A DNA stretch of 64,000 bases, taken from assembly GCF_027988105.1 (NCBI RefSeq), contig NZ_JAQJZJ010000011.1, positions 114,456 through 178,455 of the forward strand, read 5' to 3'. The position numbers were made by a program, and so were the translations under genes. Shown one piece after another: positions 16,402 through 25,400 of the stretch; the stretch's first letter is position 1; each line of letters starts with the position of its first letter. The notes below the pieces were generated by a model, which had not been told where the DNA came from, made no database searches, and was given only the letters and a program-made list of their open reading frames with translations. Source of the stretch: Pseudomonas aestuarii. Lineage in GTDB: Bacteria; Pseudomonadota; Gammaproteobacteria; Pseudomonadales; Pseudomonadaceae.

Positions 16402-17154
16402 TTATTCGGCGCCGCGCAGACGCTTGGGAGTCAGACCAAGGTAGCGACGCATGGCCGTGGTCAGCGCACTCTGGCTGGAGAAGCCGCACTCTTCGGCGAT
16501 GCGGATCAACGGCATAGCACTCTCGCGCAACAGCCGGGAGGCACTGTCGAGACGGGTTTTCAGCAGGTATTGATGGGGCGTCAGGCCGACGCTGTCCTTG
16601 AACTGCGCATGAAAATGGCTCGGACTGAGGCACGCGACCTGGGCCAGTTCGGCGACGCTGATGCGCCGTGCCAGGTGCTCGACGATGTAACCGTCCAGCC
16701 GCTCCAGATTGAGCCCCCCCGGCACCCGAGCAGCCTGTTCGCCGAACAGGCGCAGGTGCAGCGCACGCAGCAGCACGCCACCGAGGGCGCGCGCCAGCAG
16801 TGGGTCGCTACCGTAACGTTCCAGTTCGGCGCCGGCGTAGCTCAGCAGGTTCTGGAAATCGGCATCCAGCTGCGGGTAACGCGGGGTCTCGAACAGATGG
16901 GTGAGCAGGGCCAGGTCTTCGCTGGAGGTGCCCTGCTCGTCCAGGTCGATGATCAGCATGCGGTTGTCACCCATGCCGGCGAACTGGTGATCGGCATCGC
17001 CGGGCACCAGACAGGCGCGCATGCGACACACCTCGCCGCCACGGCCGTTGACTTCGAACTCCGCACGACCGGTCAGCGACAGCACCAACTGGTGGTGATC
17101 GTGGGTGTGTTCATGGGCCTGGTCATCCAGGCGCAACAGGCGCGCTTTGAGCAT
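16402..17154 (-). CDS. AraC-family transcriptional regulator with cupin-type sensor
   Basis: 250 residues. The N-terminal ~90 residues are a small cupin (HEHTHDHHQLVLSLTGRAEF, with the clustered histidines typical of the fold). The C-terminal ~100 residues are the two-helix-turn-helix AraC domain: ISVAELAQVACLSPSHFHAQF, then IRIAEECGFSSQSALTTAMR and YLGLTPKRLR. It is a lone gene; the divergent neighbour at 17387 is a candidate target. Effector unknown. Confidence 0.88.
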   Translation of the reverse strand: MLKARLLRLDDQAHEHTHDHHQLVLSLTGRAEFEVNGRGGEVCRMRACLVPGDADHQFAGMGDNRMLIIDLDEQGTSSEDLALLTHLFETPRYPQLDADFQNLLSYAGAELERYGSDPLLARALGGVLLRALHLRLFGEQAARVPGGLNLERLDGYIVEHLARRISVAELAQVACLSPSHFHAQFKDSVGLTPHQYLLKTRLDSASRLLRESAMPLIRIAEECGFSSQSALTTAMRRYLGLTPKRLRGAE

Positions 17155-17386
17155 TGCAACGACAATCCGCGGAGGTGTACTGGCACTTTAACCAGTTGTG
17201 CGGGTCGCCGTCACCCCCGGCGGCCAACGCACCAAAACCGCCGGCAAAGGCAGCACGCGCACAATAATGACGCAGCGATCGATGCCGGCGGCCTAGCAGG
17301 CCCGCGCCAGGGCGGGCTTGCCTTAACTGGCAGGAGAGTTGCTAGCATTTAGCTGATGCACTTTGTGCCTACCCAGGATTCGCCCA

Positions 17387-18103
17387 ATGGAACTCAGCAT
17401 CGCCCTGGCCCTGGCAGCGGGCCTGTTTTTGCTCGGACAGTGGCTCTGCCAGCGCGCCACTCGGCGCCACCAGCAGGCACTCGGCCACCTGCAAAGCACC
17501 ACCCTGCTGCGCGCCCTCGAACTGTTGCAAATCTTGCAGAAGCATCGCGGCCTGGGGGCGCAACAGGACATCGTCAGCGTCAGCCAGCGCAACGCCCTGG
17601 CCCGCCAGCTCGACCAGCTCTGGCTGAACTGGCCAGGCCCCAGCCTGCAACTGCCGCCGTTGCAACAGGACTGGCCACAGCTGCGGCGCAATCCGGCCGA
17701 CTTCGAGGCCCACAGCCGGATGCTAGAAGCCCTGCTGAGGGTCATCGAACAACTCGAGGAGCGCCTGCGTCAGAACGACTCGCCCGCTCTGCATGGCCTG
17801 GGACCGACATTGCGTCAGCTGGAAGGCCTGGCGCGCCTGCGTGGCCTGGCGATGCGTGCGGCCAACTACAGCCATTGCCCGGCCGGGCTGCAGCTGCAGC
17901 TGCGCGAGCTGTGCCAGCAACTCGACGACCCCGCCCGCACGGAACCCTTGCACGGCCTGCTGCAACGTCTGCAGCGGGAGCTGATAGAGCCCCCCCAGGT
18001 TCGCCTGGCGCCCAACGATTTCTTTGCCCTGCTCACCCCGCTGATTGACGCTCGCTTGAACGCCCTGCGCCATACTGTCGAGAGGCGCATCGCTCCGAGC
18101 TGA
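17387..18103 (+). CDS. small membrane-anchored 'HRGL' protein, paralogue of 8803-9657
   Basis: 238 residues. One N-terminal membrane span (about 4-20) is followed by QRATRRHQQALGHLQ and a helical region with LQKHRGLGAQQDI near residue 48. This copies the layout of the 284-residue protein at 8803-9657 (span, basic linker, then FQRHRGL), hinting at a shared NIT-like fold. Leucine and arginine make up much of the rest, and no catalytic motif is visible. The ATG at 17387 is preferred over an upstream TTG at 17363. Lon follows 57 bases later but probably has its own promoter. Function unknown. Confidence 0.6.
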   Translation: MELSIALALAAGLFLLGQWLCQRATRRHQQALGHLQSTTLLRALELLQILQKHRGLGAQQDIVSVSQRNALARQLDQLWLNWPGPSLQLPPLQQDWPQLRRNPADFEAHSRMLEALLRVIEQLEERLRQNDSPALHGLGPTLRQLEGLARLRGLAMRAANYSHCPAGLQLQLRELCQQLDDPARTEPLHGLLQRLQRELIEPPQVRLAPNDFFALLTPLIDARLNALRHTVERRIAPS

Positions 18104-18160
18104 TTGAAAAGCACCATGCCTTGCCCCATGTAGCACTTAACGTGCAACCACAGGTGCCGC

Positions 18161-20572
18161 ATGAACGAGCCACAGGACATCGAAATCCTCGCAGAACAAG
18201 CCCACGATAGCGACCAGGACAGGCGTAGCAGCCATAGCCTGGCGTTGCCCGATCAGCAGTTACCCGACAAGCTGTATGTGATCCCGATTCACAATCGTCC
18301 GTTCTTCCCCGGCCAGGTGCTGCCGGTGATCGTCAGCCAGGACCCCTGGGGCAAGACCCTGGAACGCGTAGCCAATACCGCACACCAGTGCCTGGCGCTG
18401 TTCTACATGGATCACCCGCCGGCCGACGACGCCAGCTTCGACCCCGACAGCCTGCCCAAGCACGGCACCCTGGTGCGGGTCCACCACGCCACCGAGGAAG
18501 GCGGCAAACTACAATTCGTCGCCCAGGGCCTGACCCGCGTGCGCATCCGCGGCTGGCTCAGCCGCAAGCCACCTTACCTGGCGGAAGTCGAGTACCCGAA
18601 AAGCCCGCCCGACCCGCGCGACGAGGTCAAGGCCTACGGCATGGCGCTGATCAATGCGATCAAGGAACTGTTGCCGCTCAATCCGCTGTACAGCGAAGAA
18701 CTGAAGAATTACCTGAACCGTTTCAGCCCCAATGACCCCTCGCCGCTGACCGATTTCGCCGCCGCCCTGACCAGCGCCCCCGGCAACGAACTGCAGGAAG
18801 TGCTGGATACCGTGCCGATGCTCAAGCGCATGGAGAAGGTCCTGCCCCTGCTGCGCAAGGAAGTGGAAGTCGGCCGCCTGCAGAAAGAACTGTCGGCGGA
18901 GGTCAATCGCAAGATCGGCCAACACCAGCGTGAGTTCTTCCTCAAGGAACAGCTGAAGCTGATCCAGCAGGAGCTGGGCCTGAGCAAAGATGACCGTAGC
19001 GCCGACGTCGAACAGTTCGAGCAGCGCCTGACCGGCAAGACCCTGCCCGAGCAGGCGCGCAAACGGATCGACGAAGAACTCAACAAGTTGTCGATTCTGG
19101 AAACGGGTTCGCCCGAGTACGCAGTCACCCGTAACTACCTGGACTGGGCCACCGTGCTGCCCTGGGGCGTTTTCGGCAAGGACAAGCTCGACCTCAAGTA
19201 CGCGCGCCAGGTGCTCGACCAGCACCACGCGGGGATGGACGACATCAAGGACCGCATCACCGAGTTTCTCGCCGTCGGCGCCTTCAAGGGCGAGATCGCC
19301 GGCTCCATCGTCTTGCTGGTCGGCCCGCCCGGCGTGGGCAAGACCAGCATCGGCAAGTCGATTGCCGAATCCCTCGGCCGACCGTTCTACCGCTTCAGCG
19401 TCGGCGGCATGCGCGACGAGGCTGAGATCAAGGGTCACCGCCGCACCTATATCGGCGCCCTGCCCGGCAAGCTGGTGCAGGCGTTGAAAGAGGTCGAGGT
19501 GATGAACCCGGTGATCATGCTCGACGAAATCGACAAGCTCAGCAGCAGCTATCAGGGCGACCCGGCCTCGGCACTGCTGGAGACCCTCGATCCGGAGCAG
19601 AACGTCGAATTCCTCGACCATTACCTGGACCTGCGCCTGGATTTGTCCAAGGTGCTGTTCATCTGCACCGCCAACACCCTCGACTCGATTCCCGGCCCCC
19701 TGCTCGACCGCATGGAGGTGATCCGCCTGTCCGGCTACATCACCGAGGAAAAAATGGCCATTGCCAAGCGCCACCTGTGGCCCAAGCAGCTGGCAAAGGC
19801 CGGCGTACCCAAGAATCGCCTGGCCATCAGCGATGCAGCCTTGAAGGCTCTGATCGAGGGCTATGCCCGTGAAGCCGGCGTACGTCAGCTGGAAAAACAG
19901 CTCGGCAAACTGGTGCGCAAGGCCGTGGTCAAATTGCTCGATGACCCCGCCAACACCGTCAAGATCGGCCCCAAGGAGCTGGAAGCCTACCTCGGTATGC
20001 CGCTGTTCCGCCGCGAGCAGGTGCTCTCCGGTGTCGGCGTGATCACCGGCCTGGCCTGGACTAGCATGGGCGGCGCGACCCTGCCAATCGAGGCGACGCG
20101 CATCCATACCCTCAATCGCGGCTTCAAACTCACCGGCCAGCTCGGCGAGGTGATGAAGGAGTCGGCGGAAATCGCCCACAGCTACATCAGCTCACACCTC
20201 AAGCAGTTCGGCGGCGACCCGAACTTCTTCGACCAGGCCTTCGTCCACCTGCATGTACCCGAAGGCGCCACCCCCAAGGACGGCCCCAGTGCCGGGGTGA
20301 CCATGGCCAGCGCCCTGCTCTCGATCGCGCGCAACCAGGCGCCGAAAAAAGGCGTGGCCATGACCGGCGAACTGACCCTCACCGGCCAGGTCCTGCCGAT
20401 CGGCGGCGTGCGCGAGAAAGTCATTGCCGCGCGCCGGCAGAAGATTTTCGAGCTGATCCTGCCGGAAGCCAACCGTGGTTCCTACGAGGAACTGCCCGAC
20501 TACCTCAAGCAAGGCCTGACGGTGCACTTTGCCAAACGCTACAGCGATGTGGCCAAGGTATTGTTCGACTAG
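18161..20572 (+). CDS. ATP-dependent Lon-family protease (second Lon, AsrA-like)
   Basis: 803 residues. An N-terminal LON substrate-binding domain (about 38-245, PIHNRPFFPGQVLPVIV) and a coiled coil lead into an AAA+ module with Walker A GPPGVGKTS (about 388-396) and Walker B VIMLDEIDK. The C-terminal protease domain carries the catalytic dyad S710 (GPSAGVTMA) and K753 (REKVIAARR). The longer acidic N-terminus and the neighbourhood (inhibitor gene downstream, then algU-muc genes) fit the second Lon of pseudomonads, called AsrA in P. aeruginosa, rather than housekeeping Lon next to clpX/hupB. It degrades misfolded or regulatory proteins in the cytoplasm. Confidence 0.93.
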   Translation: MNEPQDIEILAEQAHDSDQDRRSSHSLALPDQQLPDKLYVIPIHNRPFFPGQVLPVIVSQDPWGKTLERVANTAHQCLALFYMDHPPADDASFDPDSLPKHGTLVRVHHATEEGGKLQFVAQGLTRVRIRGWLSRKPPYLAEVEYPKSPPDPRDEVKAYGMALINAIKELLPLNPLYSEELKNYLNRFSPNDPSPLTDFAAALTSAPGNELQEVLDTVPMLKRMEKVLPLLRKEVEVGRLQKELSAEVNRKIGQHQREFFLKEQLKLIQQELGLSKDDRSADVEQFEQRLTGKTLPEQARKRIDEELNKLSILETGSPEYAVTRNYLDWATVLPWGVFGKDKLDLKYARQVLDQHHAGMDDIKDRITEFLAVGAFKGEIAGSIVLLVGPPGVGKTSIGKSIAESLGRPFYRFSVGGMRDEAEIKGHRRTYIGALPGKLVQALKEVEVMNPVIMLDEIDKLSSSYQGDPASALLETLDPEQNVEFLDHYLDLRLDLSKVLFICTANTLDSIPGPLLDRMEVIRLSGYITEEKMAIAKRHLWPKQLAKAGVPKNRLAISDAALKALIEGYAREAGVRQLEKQLGKLVRKAVVKLLDDPANTVKIGPKELEAYLGMPLFRREQVLSGVGVITGLAWTSMGGATLPIEATRIHTLNRGFKLTGQLGEVMKESAEIAHSYISSHLKQFGGDPNFFDQAFVHLHVPEGATPKDGPSAGVTMASALLSIARNQAPKKGVAMTGELTLTGQVLPIGGVREKVIAARRQKIFELILPEANRGSYEELPDYLKQGLTVHFAKRYSDVAKVLFD

Positions 20573-20579
20573 AGGCCTC

Positions 20580-20623
20580 TAGCAAGCTGTTGAAAAACCA
20601 CTTAGGTTTTCAACGGCCTGCTA
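20580..20623 (+). terminator. hairpin after lon
   Basis: GTTGAAAA / TTTTCAAC with CC / GG nearer the loop, set inside a wider CTAGCA / TGCTAG pair, begins within 10 bases of the lon stop. There is no long T-run after it, but T residues lie within the stem, as in many Pseudomonas gene-end hairpins. Confidence 0.5.
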
Positions 20624-20786
20624 GCCCCCAGGTGCATAGGCAAGGCCGGCGACCCAGGCCTATTCCCGCAGAGGGATAAGCCCCGGCGCCATCAACCCAG
20701 GCGGGTTACAAAATCCCGCGGTGGCTTACGCCTAGCCCTGCACAGCGGCTATGCTGGCAGGCGTTTGCCGACCACAGGAGTTCACC

Positions 20787-21179
20787 ATGTCCACCGCCCA
20801 TCGCCTGCTACTGCCGTTAGGCCTCGCCCTGTTGGGCGCCTGCGCCAGCCAACCCAGCAGCCAGACTGTGCAACAGCAAAGCCAGTGTCCGCTGCGCCTG
20901 CACAGCGGCCAATATGTGATCCTGACCCTGCCGAGCAACCCCACTACCGGCTTTCGCTGGGTTCTGCGTGACGCGGCCAGCAACCTGCTCGACAGCCTCG
21001 GACCGGAAGTCTATAGCAACCCGGAAGACGCCGGATTGGTCGGCAGTGCCGGCCAATCGACCTGGCGTTTCCAGGCCAGACAGGCAGGCGAAGGCCACCT
21101 GCTGCTGACCTATCAGCGGCCCTGGGAAACTGGCGTGGCGCCGGCAAAAACCTTCGACTGTTCGATCAGGATCAAATAA
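20787..21179 (+). CDS. chagasin-family (I42) cysteine peptidase inhibitor, lipoprotein
   Basis: 130 residues, with a lipoprotein signal (LALLGAC, cysteine about residue 19). The inhibitor domain shows the loop motif NPTTGFRW and the closing G.GHLLLTYQRPWE, both diagnostic of chagasin/ICP proteins that plug the active site of papain-like peptidases. It would act in the periplasm or at the outer membrane. It follows lon with a 214-base gap containing a hairpin, so it is probably transcribed separately. The ATG at 20787 has CAGGAG upstream; an earlier in-frame start at 20751 lacks a comparable ribosome site. Confidence 0.85.
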   Translation: MSTAHRLLLPLGLALLGACASQPSSQTVQQQSQCPLRLHSGQYVILTLPSNPTTGFRWVLRDAASNLLDSLGPEVYSNPEDAGLVGSAGQSTWRFQARQAGEGHLLLTYQRPWETGVAPAKTFDCSIRIK

Positions 21180-21336
21180 GTCCCTGCAGCGCCCGCTCAG
21201 CCATTGTTGAGGCAACTATCGGCACAACCTTTCAGCCATGTAACAGCCCCCACTCAGCTGTTAAGCAAACGAAACATCAGATTCCGACTAAATTAACTAC
21301 ATGGCATAGCAGTATCCGACTTGTGGGGAGAACGAC

Positions 21337-21909
21337 ATGGCAGCCCGCTGGCGTGAAGCTTTAGTAGTCATGACGTTGATCTGGTTGAGTGGTTGCGGCA
21401 GTTTGCTACCCAGCGAACGCGCCGAAGTGCAGTCGCCATTTATCGACTACCTGGATGCGGAAATGCGCTATTCCCAGGCGATCAACGGCATGACCAGCCG
21501 CTCCGAGCTGTTCTCCCTGGGCTTTGACCCGCTGGCCCAGGGCAACGGCAAAATGCTCTCGTTCATCGACGTACGGCTGATGTTCGTGCAACCGAACATT
21601 CCCATCGAATACCTGCCGGACGGCCTGGTGCGATGCCTGGAAGCCAAGGATCGCTGCATCGGCTATGCCTTCGAATTCACCAAGAGCGATACCAAGCGGG
21701 TCGGCAGTTTCTGGGCCGATGTGTTCAACTTCCGCAAACAGCGGGCGATGCAGGGCTGGTCGTTCCGCGCAGTATTCGTACTGGTCGACGACACCCTGGT
21801 GCACAAGGTCAGCAATGGCGAGCCGAACATTCGTCACTTCGAAGTCAAACGCAACCCGCTGGGTCCGCTGCAGGGCGCCGGTGAGTATTTCTCCGATCAA
21901 TTGAAATAA
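21337..21909 (+). CDS. lipoprotein of unknown function
   Basis: 190 residues, with a lipoprotein signal peptide ending LIWLSGC (cysteine about residue 20). The mature domain has balanced composition with several aromatic strands (LSFIDVRLMFVQPNIPIEYL, then FRAVFVLVDDTLVHKV) and two internal cysteines in RCLEAKDRCIG. I do not recognise a family. A GGGGAG ribosome site precedes the ATG. It stands alone between the inhibitor gene and cmoA and is likely a conserved Pseudomonas envelope protein. Confidence 0.7.
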   Translation: MAARWREALVVMTLIWLSGCGSLLPSERAEVQSPFIDYLDAEMRYSQAINGMTSRSELFSLGFDPLAQGNGKMLSFIDVRLMFVQPNIPIEYLPDGLVRCLEAKDRCIGYAFEFTKSDTKRVGSFWADVFNFRKQRAMQGWSFRAVFVLVDDTLVHKVSNGEPNIRHFEVKRNPLGPLQGAGEYFSDQLK

Positions 21910-22106
21910 TCGTGGTGTGCCTGGACGTCGCCCGGGGCTGAGCGGGACGCGCAAGCTTCCCGACACATCGAAGCCTGGCAAGCAGGGCTGCCTGCGCTCC
22001 GCGCCATGCACCCGCGATTCCCTGCAGGAGAAGGACACAAGGCCGTCGTCGCTGCGCCTCTTTCACGCTAAAATCCTCGGCTTTCTCGACCTTGCGCGGA
22101 ACCACC

Positions 22107-22850
22107 GTGAAAAAACAGCCCGACCGTCTCTTCGCCCGGCCCCTTGTCCAAGTGCCGGACTTCGCCTTCAACGAGGACGTGGTGCGGGTATTCCCGGACA
22201 TGATCAAGCGCTCGGTACCCGGCTACCCGACCATCGTCGAGAACCTCGGCGTACTCGCCGGCCAGTTCGCCCAGCCGCACAGTGTGCTCTACGACCTCGG
22301 CAGCTCCCTCGGCGCAGTGACCCAGGCCCTGCGCCGTCATGTACAGGTCGAAGACTGCCGGGTAATCGCGGTGGACAATTCCAGCGCCATGGTCGAACGC
22401 TGCCGCGAATACCTGCATGCCCAGGATTCGATGTTCCAGGAGCTGTTGCCAGTCGAGGTGGTCGAGGCCGATATTCTCAGCCTGGCGTTCCAGCCGACCT
22501 CGCTGGTGGCGCTGAATTTCACCTTGCAATTCATCCAGCCCGAACAGCGCCTGGCCCTGCTTGGCCGGATTCGCCAGGCCCTGCTGCCCGGCGGCGCCTT
22601 GATCCTCTCGGAGAAACTGCGCTTCGAAGATGCCGAGCAACATAAGCTGCTCGGCGACCTGCACATCGCCTTCAAGCGTGCCAACGGCTACAGCGAACTG
22701 GAAATCGCCCAGAAACGCAGCGCCATCGAAAAGGTCATGCTGCCAGACAGTCTTGAGCAACACCGCGAGCGCCTGCTGGCCGCCGGATTCAGCAAGGTGG
22801 TGCCCTGGTTTCAGTGCCTCAACTTCGCCTCTTTGATTGCCTTGCCATGA
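22107..22850 (+). CDS. cmoA: carboxy-S-adenosyl-L-methionine synthase
   Basis: 247 residues. CmoA converts SAM and prephenate to carboxy-SAM, used by CmoB to make 5-oxyacetyluridine at the wobble base of tRNAs. Visible are the SAM-binding LYDLGSSLGAVT, AVDNSSAMVERC and LNFTLQFIQP. The start is a GTG at 22107 (VKKQPDRLFA), since residues upstream of it are not family-like. The stop overlaps the cmoB start (ATGA), so the pair is translationally coupled. Confidence 0.92.
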   Translation: MKKQPDRLFARPLVQVPDFAFNEDVVRVFPDMIKRSVPGYPTIVENLGVLAGQFAQPHSVLYDLGSSLGAVTQALRRHVQVEDCRVIAVDNSSAMVERCREYLHAQDSMFQELLPVEVVEADILSLAFQPTSLVALNFTLQFIQPEQRLALLGRIRQALLPGGALILSEKLRFEDAEQHKLLGDLHIAFKRANGYSELEIAQKRSAIEKVMLPDSLEQHRERLLAAGFSKVVPWFQCLNFASLIALP

Positions 22851-23815
22851 TCAACCGCCTCGACCTCGACGCCCTCCAGGCGCAACTGGCTGGAACGCCA
22901 CTGCAAGACTGGTCAGCCGGCTTGCCCGGCCAGATCGACGCCAAACTGGCCATCGGCCATGGCGACCTGCAACGCTGGTACGGCGCCGTTCAGGCCTTGC
23001 CGGCGCTGAGCGTCGAACAATTGGAGCTGTTGACTGCCTTCAGCTTCGACGGTGCCTGTAATGCAAGCACCCGCGCTGAACTGAAAAGCGCACTGCAGGG
23101 CTTGATCCCTTGGCGCAAAGGCCCTTTCGAGCTGTTCGGCGTGCATGTCGATACCGAATGGCGCTCGGACTGGAAGTGGCAGCGCGTAGCCCCCTACCTC
23201 GACCTGGCCGGCAAGCGTGTGCTGGATGTGGGCTGCGGCAACGGCTACTACATGTGGCGCATGCTCGGGGCCGGCGCCGACAGTGTCGTCGGCATCGATC
23301 CCAACTGGCTGTTCCTCTGCCAGTTCCTGGCAATCAAGCACTACCTGCCCGACCTGCCGGCCTGGCACCTGCCGCTGGCCTTCGAGGAACTGCCGGGCAA
23401 GCTGCAAGGCTTCGATACCGTGTTCTCCATGGGCGTGCTCTACCACCGGCGCTCGCCCATCGATCACCTGATCGATCTCAAGGATTGCCTGGTAAAGGGC
23501 GGCGAACTGGTGCTGGAAACCCTGGTGGTGGAAGGCGATGCCCAGCAGGTGCTGGTGCCCGAAGACCGCTACGCGCAGATGCGCAACGTCTGGTTCCTGC
23601 CGTCGGTGCCGGCACTGGAACTGTGGCTGCGTCGCGCTGGTTTCATCGATGTGCGCTGCGTGGACGTCAACACCACCTCGGTACAGGAGCAACGCGCGAC
23701 CGACTGGATGCGCTTCCAGTCGCTGCCGGAATTTCTCGACCCGGCCGACCACAGCCGCACCCTCGAAGGCCTGCCAGCGCCGACCCGTGCCGTATTGATC
23801 GCCCGCAAGCCCTGA
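22847..23815 (+). CDS. cmoB: tRNA U34 carboxymethyltransferase
   Basis: 322 residues. CmoB transfers the carboxymethyl group from carboxy-SAM to 5-hydroxyuridine-34 of tRNA. An N-terminal helical part contains ALQGLIPWRKGPFELFGVHV and is followed by a Rossmann methyltransferase core, VLDVGCGNGYYMWRMLG, with FSMGVLYHRRSPIDHL after it. Both strings are diagnostic of the family, and the length is usual. Its ATG overlaps the cmoA TGA. Confidence 0.93.
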   Translation: MINRLDLDALQAQLAGTPLQDWSAGLPGQIDAKLAIGHGDLQRWYGAVQALPALSVEQLELLTAFSFDGACNASTRAELKSALQGLIPWRKGPFELFGVHVDTEWRSDWKWQRVAPYLDLAGKRVLDVGCGNGYYMWRMLGAGADSVVGIDPNWLFLCQFLAIKHYLPDLPAWHLPLAFEELPGKLQGFDTVFSMGVLYHRRSPIDHLIDLKDCLVKGGELVLETLVVEGDAQQVLVPEDRYAQMRNVWFLPSVPALELWLRRAGFIDVRCVDVNTTSVQEQRATDWMRFQSLPEFLDPADHSRTLEGLPAPTRAVLIARKP

Positions 23816-23829
23816 CCACTGCCATGATC

Positions 23830-23887
23830 CTGTAGGAGCAGGCCATGCCTGCGACTTGCGGTTCGCGGCCATGGGCCGCTCCTACGG
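23830..23887. repeat. REP-type palindromic element
   Basis: TGTAGGAGCAGGCCATGCCT at the left and GGCCATGGGCCGCTCCTAC at the right form an imperfect palindrome with GTAGGAGC / GCTCCTAC ends. This matches the widespread extragenic REP sequences of Pseudomonas. It sits between the convergent cmoB and pdxJ genes, a common place for REPs. Confidence 0.8.
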
Positions 23888-23912
23888 GCGTTCCGGCGAT
23901 CAGATCCGCTAT

Positions 23913-24659
23913 TCAGCCGCGCCCTGCCGCCGCGACTATCAGCGCCTTCATCTCCACTACTGCCTGTTTGAAGCCGACGAACAGGGCATGCGCGACCAGG
24001 GCGTGGCCGATGTTCAGTTCGTTGATGCCGGCAATCGCCGCCACCGCCTCGACGTTGTGGTAATGCAGGCCGTGGCCAGCATTGACGATCAGGCCATGGG
24101 CCAGGCCGCAGGCCACGCCGTCGCGAATCCGCGCCAACTCCTTGGCCGTTTCGACCGGCGTAGTGGCATCGGCATAACGCCCGGTATGCAGTTCGATAGC
24201 CGGCGCACCGACGCGCTTGGAGGCTTCGATCTGCCGCGGATCAGGGTCGATGAACAGCGAGACTTCGCAGCCGATCCGGCTCAGGCGCTCAACCGCGGCG
24301 CGAATCCGCGCCTCTTGCCCCGCCACGTCCAGGCCACCCTCGGTGGTCAGCTCCTGGCGGGTTTCCGGCACCAGGCAGACATGCTCGGGACGAATGCTTT
24401 CGGCGAAGGCGAGCATCTCTTCGGTGACGCCCATCTCGAAGTTCATGCGCGTCTGCATGACCTCCCTGAGCAGGCGTACGTCACGCTCCTGGATGTGCCG
24501 ACGGTCTTCGCGCAGGTGCACGGTAATGCCATCGGCGCCCGCCTCCTCGGCGTCCAGCGCGGCCTTGACCGGATCCGGGTAACGCGTACCGCGGGCCTGG
24601 CGCAGGGTCGCCACATGGTCGATGTTCACACCCAGCAGAATACGGTTGGCGTCAGTCAC
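23913..24659 (-). CDS. pdxJ: pyridoxine 5'-phosphate synthase
   Basis: 248 residues. PdxJ condenses 1-deoxy-xylulose-5-phosphate with 3-amino-2-oxopropyl phosphate in vitamin B6 synthesis. The family motifs GVNIDHVATLRQARGTRYPD, GADGITVHLREDRRHI, ELHTGRYAD, NAGHGLHYHNV and ELNIGHALVAHALF are all present, including the catalytic His of NIDHVAT. It starts with GTG and overlaps the 3' end of recO by 8 bases, the usual recO-pdxJ coupling. Confidence 0.95.
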   Translation of the reverse strand: MTDANRILLGVNIDHVATLRQARGTRYPDPVKAALDAEEAGADGITVHLREDRRHIQERDVRLLREVMQTRMNFEMGVTEEMLAFAESIRPEHVCLVPETRQELTTEGGLDVAGQEARIRAAVERLSRIGCEVSLFIDPDPRQIEASKRVGAPAIELHTGRYADATTPVETAKELARIRDGVACGLAHGLIVNAGHGLHYHNVEAVAAIAGINELNIGHALVAHALFVGFKQAVVEMKALIVAAAGRG

Positions 24660-25350
24660 GTGGTGGCTCCTTGAGCGTCATGAAGAGTTCGCGGCTGACC
24701 AGCGGTCGGCCGCCTAAATGCGGCGCCAGGGCCTGGCGCATGAGGCGCTTGGCCGCGGCCAGGGCGCCTGGAACGCTCCAGTCGGCCTCGGCCATGGCGA
24801 GTAATTCGCTGCCGTGGAACACGCCCGGCTGCAACTGGCCGACCGCTTCCAGGCCGGCATCGGCCTGCAGGCGATAGAGGCCCGCAGCGACGATCGGCTG
24901 GCCGAGCCGGTCCACGTCCAGGGCGAAACCATAGCCCAGCTCATCGAGCAAACGCCATTCAAAAGAACGCAGCAAGGGTTCCAGCGCGCGGCCCTGGGCC
25001 AGCGCCAGCACGGTCATGGCGTAGTGCTCGAACGTCGCCGGGTGTGGGTCTTGCTCCGGCAGCAGGCGGATCAGCAGCTCATTCAGATAGAGGCCACTGA
25101 ACAGGGCCTCAGCGTGCAGCAGATTGGGGATACCGGCGGCTTCGAGACGGCTGACGGTCTTCAGCTCACCGCGCCCGCGCAACTCCACTTCCAGCGGCAC
25201 AAACGGCCGCGCCAGGGTGCCGGCCTTACCCCGCGCACCGCGCAATACGACGCGCAGGCGGCCTTGCGGGGTGAGCAAGTCCACCAGCGCACTGCTCTCG
25301 CGGTAAGCACGGCTGTGCAGAACATAGGCTGGCTGGCTGAGCGGGAGCAT
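24652..25350 (-). CDS. recO: DNA repair protein RecO
   Basis: 232 residues. RecO helps load RecA on single-stranded DNA with RecR. The N-terminal OB fold is seen in AYVLHSRAYRESSALVDLLT and in the stretch VVLRGARG. The helical C-terminus contains LLRSFEWRLLDELGYG. As in other gammaproteobacteria, the zinc-binding cysteines of the Gram-positive form are absent. It lies between era (50 bases upstream) and pdxJ (overlapping). Confidence 0.92.
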   Translation of the reverse strand: MLPLSQPAYVLHSRAYRESSALVDLLTPQGRLRVVLRGARGKAGTLARPFVPLEVELRGRGELKTVSRLEAAGIPNLLHAEALFSGLYLNELLIRLLPEQDPHPATFEHYAMTVLALAQGRALEPLLRSFEWRLLDELGYGFALDVDRLGQPIVAAGLYRLQADAGLEAVGQLQPGVFHGSELLAMAEADWSVPGALAAAKRLMRQALAPHLGGRPLVSRELFMTLKEPPRD

Positions 25351-25400
25351 GGCGGGTGATTACTCGGCATGGCGGGCGCAAGGGTGCCCCCGCACGCGGC

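Noticed and set aside
18509..20179. Long minus-strand open frame opposite lon
   Set aside because: It is the antisense shadow of a G+C-rich gene; the Lon motifs are on the other strand.
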